In this document: piece by piece, positions 38,278-45,558 of the stretch | Layout: each line of letters starts with the position of its first letter | How positions within the stretch are numbered: the first letter of the stretch is position 1 | NCBI RefSeq assembly: GCF_002072105.2 | Contig: NZ_MTBC01000003.1 | Coordinates: forward strand, 124,001 to 188,000 | Length of the DNA stretch: 64,000 nucleotides | From: Croceivirga radicis | GTDB lineage: Bacteria > Bacteroidota > Bacteroidia > Flavobacteriales > Flavobacteriaceae | Direction: 5' to 3' | Notes under the pieces: model-generated | The model's database searches: none | What the model was told of the DNA's origin: nothing | Seen by the model: the letters and a program-made list of their open reading frames with translations, nothing else | Program-made: the position numbers and the translations under genes

Positions 38278-39684
38278 TTAAACGTGTAAAGCCCTATCAT
38301 CTGTTGCCGCTAAAGCAGCTTCTTTTACTGCCTCGGCAAACGTAGGGTGTGCATGGCTCATACGCGAGATGTCTTCCGCAGACGCGCGGAATTCCATAGC
38401 GGTAACTGCTTCGGCAATTAGATCCGCACAACGGGCACCAATCATATGAACCCCCAACACTTCATCTGTTTGCTTGTCTGCAAGTATTTTTACAAAACCA
38501 TCTATATCCATGCTTGCACGGGCACGCCCCAAAGCACGCATAGGAAATTGACCTACTTTGTAGCTAACACCATCTTCTTTTAATTGCTCTTCTGTTTTAC
38601 CTACAGCGGCAACCTCTGGCCAAGTATACACTACACCGGGAATTAAATTATAATCTATATGTGGTTTTTGCCCAGCTAAAATCTCCGCTACCATGGTACC
38701 TTCCTCTTCTGCCTTGTGGGCTAACATAGCGCCACGTACAACATCACCAATGGCATAGATATTAGAGACATTTGTTTGTAAATGATCATTTACCACTACC
38801 CTACCTCTATCGTCCAATTTTACACCAGCCGCTTCTGCATTTAGACCATCGGTATAAGGTTTTCTACCTACGGATACCAAGCAATAATCGCCCTTGAACT
38901 CAACTTCATTGCCTTTTTTATCGTCTGCTTTTACTACCACTTCATCACCAACACGCTCCACGGACTTTACTTTATGAGAAAGCGCAAATTTCACTTTTTG
39001 CTTCTTCATCACTTTAGTAAGTTCTTTGGACAAAGCACCATCCATACCTGGAATTATGCGGTCCATATATTCAATTACCGTAACTTCTGCTCCTAAGCGT
39101 TTGTATACTTGACCTAGCTCTAGACCTATTACACCACCACCAATAACTAAAAGGTGTTTTGGTATTTCTTTAAGTTTTAAGGCTTCGGTAGATGTAATAA
39201 TTTTTTCCTTGTCAATAGAAATAAAAGGCAAGCTAGACGGTTTAGAACCCGTAGCAATTATAGTATTCTTTGCCTCAATGGTCTCTGTACTACCATCGTT
39301 CTTAGCTATAGTAATTGTAGTAGCATCCTTAAAACTACCCACACCTTCAAAAACTGTTATCTTGTTTTTATCCATCAAGAACTGAATTCCTTTGGTGGTT
39401 TGGTCTACCACACCGTCCTTTCTGGCTATCATCTGTGCTAAATTCACTTTAATTTCTCCTGGAATTTCAATTCCGTGCTCTTCAAAATGCTTAACAGCAT
39501 CTTCGTAGTGGTGAGAAGAATCTAACAATGCTTTAGAAGGGATACAACCAACATTTAAGCAAGTACCACCAAGGGTAGCATATTTTTCTATAATAGCTGT
39601 TTTTAGGCCTAATTGGGCACAACGTATAGCAGCAACATAGCCTCCAGGTCCAGAACCGATAACGGCCACATCAAATTGACTCAT
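38278..39684 (-). CDS. lpdA: Dihydrolipoyl dehydrogenase (E3)
   Basis: The flavoenzyme that reoxidises dihydrolipoamide in the pyruvate and 2-oxoglutarate dehydrogenase and glycine cleavage complexes. At 468 residues the length is normal. FAD-binding AVIGSGPGGYVAAIRCAQLG is at the N-terminus, the redox disulfide lies in GGTCLNVGCIPSKALL (about 40-55), the NAD-binding LLVIGGGVIGLELG is near residue 178, and the C-terminal HAHPTFAEAVKEA holds the active-site His-Glu. It follows the Lrp-type regulator gene by 64 nt on the same strand. Confidence 0.97.
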   Translation of the reverse strand: MSQFDVAVIGSGPGGYVAAIRCAQLGLKTAIIEKYATLGGTCLNVGCIPSKALLDSSHHYEDAVKHFEEHGIEIPGEIKVNLAQMIARKDGVVDQTTKGIQFLMDKNKITVFEGVGSFKDATTITIAKNDGSTETIEAKNTIIATGSKPSSLPFISIDKEKIITSTEALKLKEIPKHLLVIGGGVIGLELGQVYKRLGAEVTVIEYMDRIIPGMDGALSKELTKVMKKQKVKFALSHKVKSVERVGDEVVVKADDKKGNEVEFKGDYCLVSVGRKPYTDGLNAEAAGVKLDDRGRVVVNDHLQTNVSNIYAIGDVVRGAMLAHKAEEEGTMVAEILAGQKPHIDYNLIPGVVYTWPEVAAVGKTEEQLKEDGVSYKVGQFPMRALGRARASMDIDGFVKILADKQTDEVLGVHMIGARCADLIAEAVTAMEFRASAEDISRMSHAHPTFAEAVKEAALAATDDRALHV

Positions 39685-39748
39685 AAATTCAGAATTCAGT
39701 ATTTAAAACAAAAATACCACATAAAATTGGTATAGAAAACTAGCGTAA

Positions 39749-40207
39749 TTAGATGTAAACGGCGGTTGTTTTCTTAACCTGATTAATCACAAAAGAACTT
39801 TGCGTACTACCAATCTGGTCTATAGCTGTTAATTTATTAACCATAAACTCCCTGTATTCCTGCATATTAGCCACATTTACCAGCACAATGTAATCATAAT
39901 CACCACTAATATGTTGGCACTCTTGTACTTCTTGCAATTGTTGTATTTGATGCTCAAAACGTAACACATTTTCCTTTGTGTGTTGTACCAACTTAATATG
40001 GCAATACACCGTAAAGCTTTTTTGCACCTTTTTTTTATCTACCAATCCAACATAATCTGTAATAATGGCATTGCGCTCTAACCGCTTTATACGCTCAAAA
40101 ACAGCCGTCGTGGACAACCCTAGTTCTAAAGCATACGCTTTTGTGGTCTTTTTGCAGTCTTGTTGCAATAGGTTCAGTAGTTTTTTGTCCGTTGCATCTA
40201 GTTCCAT
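39749..40207 (-). CDS. Lrp/AsnC family transcriptional regulator
   Basis: 152 residues: an N-terminal winged helix (LDATDKKLLNLLQQDCKKTTKAYALELGLSTTAVFERIKRLERNAII) and a C-terminal RAM/ACT-like ligand domain (CQHISGDYDYIVLVNVANMQEYREFM). Members sense amino acids. It is divergently transcribed from a methionine gamma-lyase-like gene, so it probably controls that gene and itself in response to a sulfur or branched-chain amino acid. A 7-bp inverted repeat, TCAGTTT (40229-40235) and AAACTGA (40276-40282), spans the shared promoter region and is a candidate site. Confidence 0.92.
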   Translation of the reverse strand: MELDATDKKLLNLLQQDCKKTTKAYALELGLSTTAVFERIKRLERNAIITDYVGLVDKKKVQKSFTVYCHIKLVQHTKENVLRFEHQIQQLQEVQECQHISGDYDYIVLVNVANMQEYREFMVNKLTAIDQIGSTQSSFVINQVKKTTAVYI

Positions 40208-40357
40208 CTTAATGTCATTCGTTAAACATCAGTTTAAAGATAGCAAAAGTGATTAATTTTCTAATAATTAAAATAAAACTGAACTAAAATCTTCATTTTA
40301 CAAATACTATTGATAAATACGCTTTTAAAAATGATTTTTACCAAAAATAGTTCTATC

Positions 40358-41578
40358 ATGAAAAGCAAAGCCGCACAGAAATTACAAGACTTACATTACT
40401 TTGGCGAATTTGGAGGTGTTAATCCATCAATATCCGATTCTTCTACCTATACATTTTTATCTGCTAAAACCATGTTCGATACCTTTGAGGGTAATACCGA
40501 AGGTTGTTACTTGTATAGCAGACACTCCTCCCCTTCTAATTTATATTTGGGTGAAGCATTAGCAGCACTGGAGCAGACAGAATCTGCCAATGTATATGCC
40601 AGCGGCATGGGAGCCATTACAGCGGTAATTATGCAATTGTGCAATGCTAATGACCATATTGTAACCAGTAGAACCATTTATGGCGGCACCTACGCTTTGA
40701 TGAAGAATTTTTTACCAAAATTCAATATTAATAGCAGTTTTGTTGATATTACTAAATTGGAAGCTGTGGCTGCAGCCATTACCCCAAAAACCAAGATGAT
40801 TTATTGCGAAGCGGTTAGTAATCCACTCTTAGAAATAGCGGATATTACAGCACTTGCCCAATTAGCTAAACAGCACAATATTCCCTTAGTAGTAGACAAC
40901 ACTTTTTCCCCGCTAAGCATTAGCCCTGCAAGTCTTGGCGCCGACATTGTAATTCACAGTTTAACCAAATTTATAAATGGCACCAGTGATTGTGTAGCTG
41001 GCGTGGTGTGTGGTACTACAGACTTTTGCTTAAGTTTAAAAGATGTAAATGATGGTGCTGGTATGCTTTTTGGCAGCACGCTGGATAGCTTACGCGCCGC
41101 TTCCATCCTAAAAAATATGCGCACCCTGCATATCCGGATTAAAAAACACAGTGAAAACACCCATTATTTAGCCAACAAGTTTGAAGCGGATGGTTTAAAA
41201 GTGGTTTATCCCGGTCTGGCATCCCATCCTGGGCACGAAACCATGCTAAAACAATTGAATCCTGAATACGGTTTTGGTGGTATGATGACTTTAGACGTTG
41301 GCTCTTTGGACAAGGCGAATGCGCTGATGGAACTGATGCAGCAAGAAAACTTGGGATACCTTGCAGTAAGCTTAGGATTCTACAAGACCTTATTTAGTGC
41401 TCCGGGAACTTCTACCTCTTCTGAAATTCCAATAGAAGAGCAAGAAGAAATGGGCCTTACGGATGGTTTAATACGCTTTTCTATAGGTTTGGACCATGAT
41501 ATAGAACATACGTATAACGCGATGAAAAGTTGCATGCTAAAACTCGGAATTCTAGATAGTTCCACAGTCACAGCATAA
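40358..41578 (+). CDS. Trans-sulfuration PLP enzyme, methionine gamma-lyase-like
   Basis: A 406-residue Cys/Met metabolism PLP enzyme. The chosen ATG at 40358 gives MKSKAAQKLQDLHYFGEFGG; an in-frame ATG at 40331 is possible. Motifs are YSRHSSPSNLYLGEALAALE (the family's Y-x-R...P pattern), ASGMGAITAVIMQL, the PLP-ring block YCEAVSNPLLEIADI, VDNTFSPL, and the PLP lysine in VIHSLTKFINGTSDCVAGVV. It could be methionine gamma-lyase, cystathionine gamma-synthase or gamma-lyase. The Lrp neighbour and the transporter downstream favour methionine catabolism, which is inference. Confidence 0.85.
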   Translation: MKSKAAQKLQDLHYFGEFGGVNPSISDSSTYTFLSAKTMFDTFEGNTEGCYLYSRHSSPSNLYLGEALAALEQTESANVYASGMGAITAVIMQLCNANDHIVTSRTIYGGTYALMKNFLPKFNINSSFVDITKLEAVAAAITPKTKMIYCEAVSNPLLEIADITALAQLAKQHNIPLVVDNTFSPLSISPASLGADIVIHSLTKFINGTSDCVAGVVCGTTDFCLSLKDVNDGAGMLFGSTLDSLRAASILKNMRTLHIRIKKHSENTHYLANKFEADGLKVVYPGLASHPGHETMLKQLNPEYGFGGMMTLDVGSLDKANALMELMQQENLGYLAVSLGFYKTLFSAPGTSTSSEIPIEEQEEMGLTDGLIRFSIGLDHDIEHTYNAMKSCMLKLGILDSSTVTA

Positions 41579-41648
41579 TTAGAAGCATTTTACGGCTTGC
41601 AGAACCTAGGTCAAAGTCGTAATATTACAGGATTGCAACTTGTATTAC

Positions 41649-43130
41649 ATGGCAGATAACAAACCAAACTACGAACACAGAGAAAACGAGAATATAGTTT
41701 CTAACAGAGAATTAAATATTTGGGAGGCCTTATTGCCTGTTTTTATTCTTGTAGGCATGCTTGCCTTTAATGTATTTGTTTATGGAGACGATGCCCTAAG
41801 CGGTTCCAACCAATTTATTCTATTACTTGGCGCAGCAGTTGCTGCCATTGTTGGTTTTTTTAACAAAGTATCTTACCAACAAATGATGGATGAAGTTGCA
41901 GAAAATGTGCGGTCTACCACAGGTGCATTGTTGATCCTACTTATGGTTGGTGCACTTTCTGGCACATGGCTTATCAGCGGTATTATTCCCAGCATGATTT
42001 ATTATGGGCTGCAAATTTTAAATCCAACCATATTCTTAGCGGCCTGTGTTGTTATTTGTGCCATTATATCAATTGCAACAGGTAGTAGTTGGACCACCGC
42101 TGCTACAGTAGGAATTGCGTTAATAGGTATTGGAGAAGCCTTAGGTATTTCTTTGGGGATGACAGCGGGCGCTGTACTTTCTGGAGCCTATTTTGGTGAT
42201 AAAATGTCGCCTTTGAGTGATACTACCAACTTGGCACCTACCATGGCGGGTGGCGAATTGTTTTCTCACATAAAATACATGACCATTACTACCGTACCTA
42301 CGGTAATTGTAACCTTAATTGTCTTTATAATTCTAGGTTTCACCATAGAAACAACAGGTACCGCACAAACAGACGCATTGCTTAGCACCATTAGCAGTAC
42401 CTTTAATGTGAGCGGTTGGTTGTTTTTAGTACCCGTAGTTGTTGTGGCCATGATTGTAAAAAAAGCACCACCGTTGTTGGCCTTGTTAGTAGGTACGCTT
42501 TTAGGCGGTTTATTCGCACTTATATTTCAGCCAGAAATTGTTGCAAAAATAGGGGGCGGAGAAAGTCTAAATCTACAGACAGCATACAAAGGAATAATGG
42601 ATGCCATTACAGTAGATGTGGCAATAGAAACGGATAATAATAGCCTAAACGACTTATTTTCTTCTGGAGGTATGAAGGGGATGTTAGGTACCATTTGGCT
42701 TATTCTTTGCGCTATGGTCTTTGGGGGTATTATGGATGGTATTGGCGCGTTGGAGAGAATTACTAAGTCCCTACTAAAATTAGCCAAATCTACCTTTGGG
42801 TTGTTCGCTAGTACCGTAGGTAGTTGCTTGGCATTAAATATTACGGCTTCTGACCAATATTTGGCCATAGTGGTACCCGGTAAAATGTTTTCTAAAGCCT
42901 ACGAGGAGAGAGGTTTAGCTCCAGAAAACTTAAGTAGAACATTGGAAGATTCTGGAACGGTAACTTCGGTATTAATTCCTTGGAACACTTGCGGAGCCTA
43001 TCACAGTAGCGTATTAGGAGTAGGTGTGGCAGAATACGCCCTTTTTGCCATTTTTAACTGGTTAAGTCCATTGATGACCCTATTATTTGCAGCGCTAAAC
43101 ATTAAGATTAAGCAATTAGAATCAAAATAA
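41649..43130 (+). CDS. nhaC: NhaC family Na+/H+ antiporter-type transporter (possible amino-acid permease)
   Basis: 493 residues with about 11-12 helices. The ATG at 41649 is preferred over an in-frame TTG 9 nt upstream. NhaC-family blocks include ATGSSWTTAATVGIALIGIGEALGI, SGAYFGDKMSPLSDTTNLAPT, GGIMDGIGALERI, NITASDQYLAIVVPGKMF and LEDSGTVTSVLIPWNTCGAYHSSVLGV. The family includes Na+/H+ antiporters, the malate/lactate antiporter MleN, and the methionine transporter MetT. Placement 70 nt after a methionine gamma-lyase-like gene makes a methionine-related substrate plausible. Confidence 0.88.
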   Translation: MADNKPNYEHRENENIVSNRELNIWEALLPVFILVGMLAFNVFVYGDDALSGSNQFILLLGAAVAAIVGFFNKVSYQQMMDEVAENVRSTTGALLILLMVGALSGTWLISGIIPSMIYYGLQILNPTIFLAACVVICAIISIATGSSWTTAATVGIALIGIGEALGISLGMTAGAVLSGAYFGDKMSPLSDTTNLAPTMAGGELFSHIKYMTITTVPTVIVTLIVFIILGFTIETTGTAQTDALLSTISSTFNVSGWLFLVPVVVVAMIVKKAPPLLALLVGTLLGGLFALIFQPEIVAKIGGGESLNLQTAYKGIMDAITVDVAIETDNNSLNDLFSSGGMKGMLGTIWLILCAMVFGGIMDGIGALERITKSLLKLAKSTFGLFASTVGSCLALNITASDQYLAIVVPGKMFSKAYEERGLAPENLSRTLEDSGTVTSVLIPWNTCGAYHSSVLGVGVAEYALFAIFNWLSPLMTLLFAALNIKIKQLESK

Positions 43131-43177
43131 ATAAAACAGAGCAATTTACACAACCGTTCTTTTTTTCTTGATTTGGT

Positions 43178-43196
43178 AAAATGAATTATTCATTTT
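43178..43196. promoter_or_regulatory. Fur/PerR-type 7-1-7 palindrome upstream of the peroxiredoxin operon
   Basis: AAAATGAAT-T-ATTCATTTT is a perfect inverted repeat with 9-bp arms and one central base. Its core, NNNNAAT-N-ATTNNNN, is the 7-1-7 layout shared by Fur, PerR and Zur boxes. It is 144 nt before the peroxiredoxin ATG, so either the main promoter is further upstream than the TAATTTTG box or the site acts at a distance. Confidence 0.5.
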
Positions 43197-43302
43197 TATC
43201 GAATACGCAATTTTACCCTTTGATTTTTGAATTATAGCACTTTCCTATTTAGGTATAATGTTTTCTTATTGTTACTATTTTTTTACTGCCCAGAGTACTG
43301 AT

Positions 43303-43310
43303 TAATTTTG
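43303..43310 (+). promoter_or_regulatory. Candidate -7 box of the peroxiredoxin operon
   Basis: TAATTTTG matches TAnnTTTG and lies 29 nt before the ATG at 43340. No TTG is found at the preferred -33 spacing. Confidence 0.4.
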
Positions 43311-43339
43311 CCGGAAATTTTAATAGATAAACACAAATT

Positions 43340-43984
43340 ATGGCAATTGTAGGTAGAAAATTTCCGAACATTGAAGTAAACGCAATAGATGAATTAGGTG
43401 ATGTATTCAAATTAAACATCCTTAAAAAAGCACAGGAAGAAAAGAAAAAAGTTGTTCTTTTCTGGTACCCAAAAGATTTTACTTTTGTTTGCCCAACAGA
43501 ATTACACGCTTTTCAAAAAGCTCAAGCAGAATTTGAAAAAAGAAATACATTAATAGTTGGTGCTTCTTGTGACACTGCAGAAGTTCACTTTGCTTGGTTA
43601 AATACAGAAAAAGACAATGGTGGTATAGAAGGTGTTACTTACCCATTAATTGCAGATAGCAATAGAAATTTAGCAAGTGCACTTAATATTTTAGATAACA
43701 CAACAGAAGAGTACAATGAAGAAACGGATTCTGTATTGTTAGATGGTGACAATGTTACTTTTAGAGCTACTTACCTTATAGACGAAGAAGGTACTGTATT
43801 TCACGAGAGCGTAAACCACATGCCTTTAGGTAGAAACGTTAGCGAATTTTTACGTTTAGTTGATGCTTATACCCACGTACAGGAAAAAGGTGAAGTTTGC
43901 CCAGCAGATTGGGAAGAAGGTAAAGAAGCTATGAATGCAGACCGTAAGGGCGTTGCAGATTACTTGGCTAACCACGTAAACTAA
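43340..43984 (+). CDS. Peroxiredoxin (AhpC-type, 2-Cys)
   Basis: A 214-residue thiol peroxidase that reduces H2O2 and organic peroxides. The peroxidatic Cys is C51 in DFTFVCPTEL, and the resolving Cys is C187 in GEVCPADWEEG, which marks a typical 2-Cys enzyme. The conserved Arg is in NVTFRATYLIDEEG. It heads a three-gene operon with a CGNC thioredoxin (6-nt gap) and a DUF6952 protein, so its reductant is probably that dedicated thioredoxin. A possible Fur/PerR box is upstream. Confidence 0.95.
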   Translation: MAIVGRKFPNIEVNAIDELGDVFKLNILKKAQEEKKKVVLFWYPKDFTFVCPTELHAFQKAQAEFEKRNTLIVGASCDTAEVHFAWLNTEKDNGGIEGVTYPLIADSNRNLASALNILDNTTEEYNEETDSVLLDGDNVTFRATYLIDEEGTVFHESVNHMPLGRNVSEFLRLVDAYTHVQEKGEVCPADWEEGKEAMNADRKGVADYLANHVN

Positions 43985-43990
43985 TTAAGT

Positions 43991-44305
43991 ATGTTACTAG
44001 AATTAGAACAGGACAATTTACAAGAAATCATTGCTGAGAACAGTAATGTAGTTGTGCAATATTCTGCTTCTTGGTGTGGTAACTGCAGAATCATGAAACC
44101 CAAGTTTAAAAAAGAAGCTAGGGAAAATGAGAATGTTACCTTTGTCTTGGTAGATGCAGAAAAGTTTCCAGAATCGCGCAAATTAGCAACGGTAGATAAC
44201 TTGCCAACATTCGCTGCTTTTCAAAATGGAAGTTTAAAAAACCAAGTACAGACCAATAAGTACGATGTTTTAAAAACATTAGTTCATGAGGTTGCCGCTA
44301 ATTAA
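43991..44305 (+). CDS. Thioredoxin-like protein with CGNC active site
   Basis: A 104-residue cytoplasmic thioredoxin fold with no signal peptide. The redox site is SASWCGNCRIMKPKF with Cys 29 and 32; the dipeptide between the cysteines is GN rather than the usual GP, which should alter its potential. The cis-Pro is in VDNLPTFAAFQNG. It lies 6 nt after the peroxiredoxin gene and is the probable electron donor to it. The next gene overlaps its 3' end by 20 nt. Confidence 0.92.
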   Translation: MLLELEQDNLQEIIAENSNVVVQYSASWCGNCRIMKPKFKKEARENENVTFVLVDAEKFPESRKLATVDNLPTFAAFQNGSLKNQVQTNKYDVLKTLVHEVAAN

Positions 44306-44543
44306 ACATTTGGTGGCTTTTGCAGAAGCCAACGATGAAGATTTCTTAATAGAGACCGCAGAAACGTTAGAAGACCTTACAGAGAGTCCATCTTTAAAAG
44401 ATGAAGAACTGGATACCGTGGGCGAATTAATTTCTAATATCTACGGAGCTATAGAAGTTTACAAAGAAGTAAAGCAGGGTACTCCCAAAAAAGAAGCCTT
44501 AAACGGTTTTATGTCTAGGGTAACGGGAGCCATAGATAAATAG
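44286..44543 (+). CDS. DUF6952 family small protein
   Basis: An 85-residue acidic helical protein (IKHLVAFAEANDEDFLIETAETLEDLTESPSLKDEELDTVGELISN). I recognise it as the DUF6952 type found after peroxiredoxin-thioredoxin pairs in flavobacteria; function is unknown. The ATG at 44286 overlaps the end of the thioredoxin gene by 20 nt, so translation is coupled. There are no cysteines, so it is not itself a redox carrier. A terminator follows. Confidence 0.8.
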   Translation: MRLPLIKHLVAFAEANDEDFLIETAETLEDLTESPSLKDEELDTVGELISNIYGAIEVYKEVKQGTPKKEALNGFMSRVTGAIDK

Positions 44544-44566
44544 AGGTTTTTAAACCTTAATACTAT

Positions 44567-44605
44567 AAACCTTCCACATTAACTTGTGGAAGGTTTTCTT
44601 TTTGT
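44567..44605 (+). terminator. Terminator of the peroxiredoxin operon
   Basis: Stem AAACCTTCCAC/GTGGAAGGTTT (44567-44577 with 44586-44596) followed by a T-rich tract. It ends the peroxiredoxin-thioredoxin-DUF6952 transcript and overlaps the promoter of tpx. Confidence 0.88.
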
Positions 44606-44607
44606 GC

Positions 44608-44615
44608 TATTTTTG
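44608..44615 (+). promoter_or_regulatory. Candidate -7 box of tpx
   Basis: TATTTTTG matches TAnnTTTG. A TTG at 44584-44586, inside the upstream terminator loop, lies 21 nt ahead and could be the -33 element. The start codon follows at 44637. Confidence 0.55.
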
Positions 44616-44636
44616 AGAAAACATAAAAACAAAAAA

Positions 44637-45143
44637 ATGGCTACAGTTACCTTAAAAGGAAACGAAATACACACAATGGGGAACCTACCAGAAGTTGGCG
44701 GTACTGCCCCAGATTTTACATTGGTTAAAAACGACTTAAGTGAGTGCTCCCTTTCAGATTTTAAAGGACAAAAAGTAGTGCTAAACATTTTTCCAAGTAT
44801 AGATACCGGAACATGTGCACAATCTGTAAGACAATTTAACCAGGAGGCTGCAGAATTAGAGAATACCAAAATTTTATGCATTTCTAGAGACTTACCTTTT
44901 GCACAAGCTCGTTTTTGTGGTGCAGAAGGTATTGATAGTGTAGAAACCGTATCTGATTTTAGGTCTGGAGATTTTGGTAAAGCGTACGCATTAGAATTCA
45001 CGGACGGACCATTAAAAGGCTTACACTCCCGCTCTGTAATAGTCTTAGATGAAAATGCGAAAGTTTTGTATGCAGAACAAGTTGCAGAAACGGTAGATGA
45101 GCCTAATTATAAAGCCGCACTTGAAGCTTTGATGGATGCCTAA
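44637..45143 (+). CDS. tpx: Thiol peroxidase (atypical 2-Cys peroxiredoxin)
   Basis: A 168-residue Tpx. The ATG at 44637 begins the standard MATVTLKGNEIHTMG; longer in-frame starts would lie in the terminator. The peroxidatic Cys is C60 in PSIDTGTCAQSVRQFN, and the resolving Cys is C94 in DLPFAQARFCGAEGI. The Tpx signature SIDTGTC is intact. It protects the cytoplasm from peroxides using thioredoxin. The end overlaps the next gene by 8 nt. Confidence 0.95.
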   Translation: MATVTLKGNEIHTMGNLPEVGGTAPDFTLVKNDLSECSLSDFKGQKVVLNIFPSIDTGTCAQSVRQFNQEAAELENTKILCISRDLPFAQARFCGAEGIDSVETVSDFRSGDFGKAYALEFTDGPLKGLHSRSVIVLDENAKVLYAEQVAETVDEPNYKAALEALMDA

Positions 45144-45501
45144 GGAACCATTTATCATTAACCGCATAAAAAGTGTAGGATATGCTTTTAAAGGCCTTTT
45201 TATTCTGCTTTTTACCGAAGCAAGTATAAAAATTCAGCTTTTTATTGCGGTTATGGTTACTATTGCGGGGTGGTATTTTAAGATATCGGCCATGGAATGG
45301 GCATTGCAATTTTTAGCGGTTGGTATGGTTATGGGCATAGAAGGCCTAAATACCGCTGTAGAAAAGATTTCGGACTTTGTACAACCAGAATACGATGAAA
45401 AAATAGGCCTAATCAAAGACGTTTCCGCCGGGGCTGTTATGCTGGTTTCCTTAGTTGCGGTGGCAGTTGGTCTAATCATATATATTCCCAAAATACTTTA
45501 A
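45136..45501 (+). CDS. dgkA: Diacylglycerol kinase / undecaprenol kinase family protein
   Basis: 121 residues with three predicted membrane helices, the DgkA fold. Motifs are RIKSVGYAFKGLFILLFTEASIKIQL (amphipathic N-terminal part with a conserved Glu) and VGMVMGIEGLNTAVEKISDFV, which matches the family's 'E..NTAiE...D' active-site block. It phosphorylates diacylglycerol or undecaprenol for lipid recycling. The 8-nt overlap with tpx indicates translational coupling, although the functions are unrelated. Confidence 0.93.
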   Translation: MPKEPFIINRIKSVGYAFKGLFILLFTEASIKIQLFIAVMVTIAGWYFKISAMEWALQFLAVGMVMGIEGLNTAVEKISDFVQPEYDEKIGLIKDVSAGAVMLVSLVAVAVGLIIYIPKIL

Positions 45502-45558
45502 AAAGCTTCGGCTTTTACAGCTAAGCTAATTTTGTAAATTTGCCCTTTTATTCAACCT

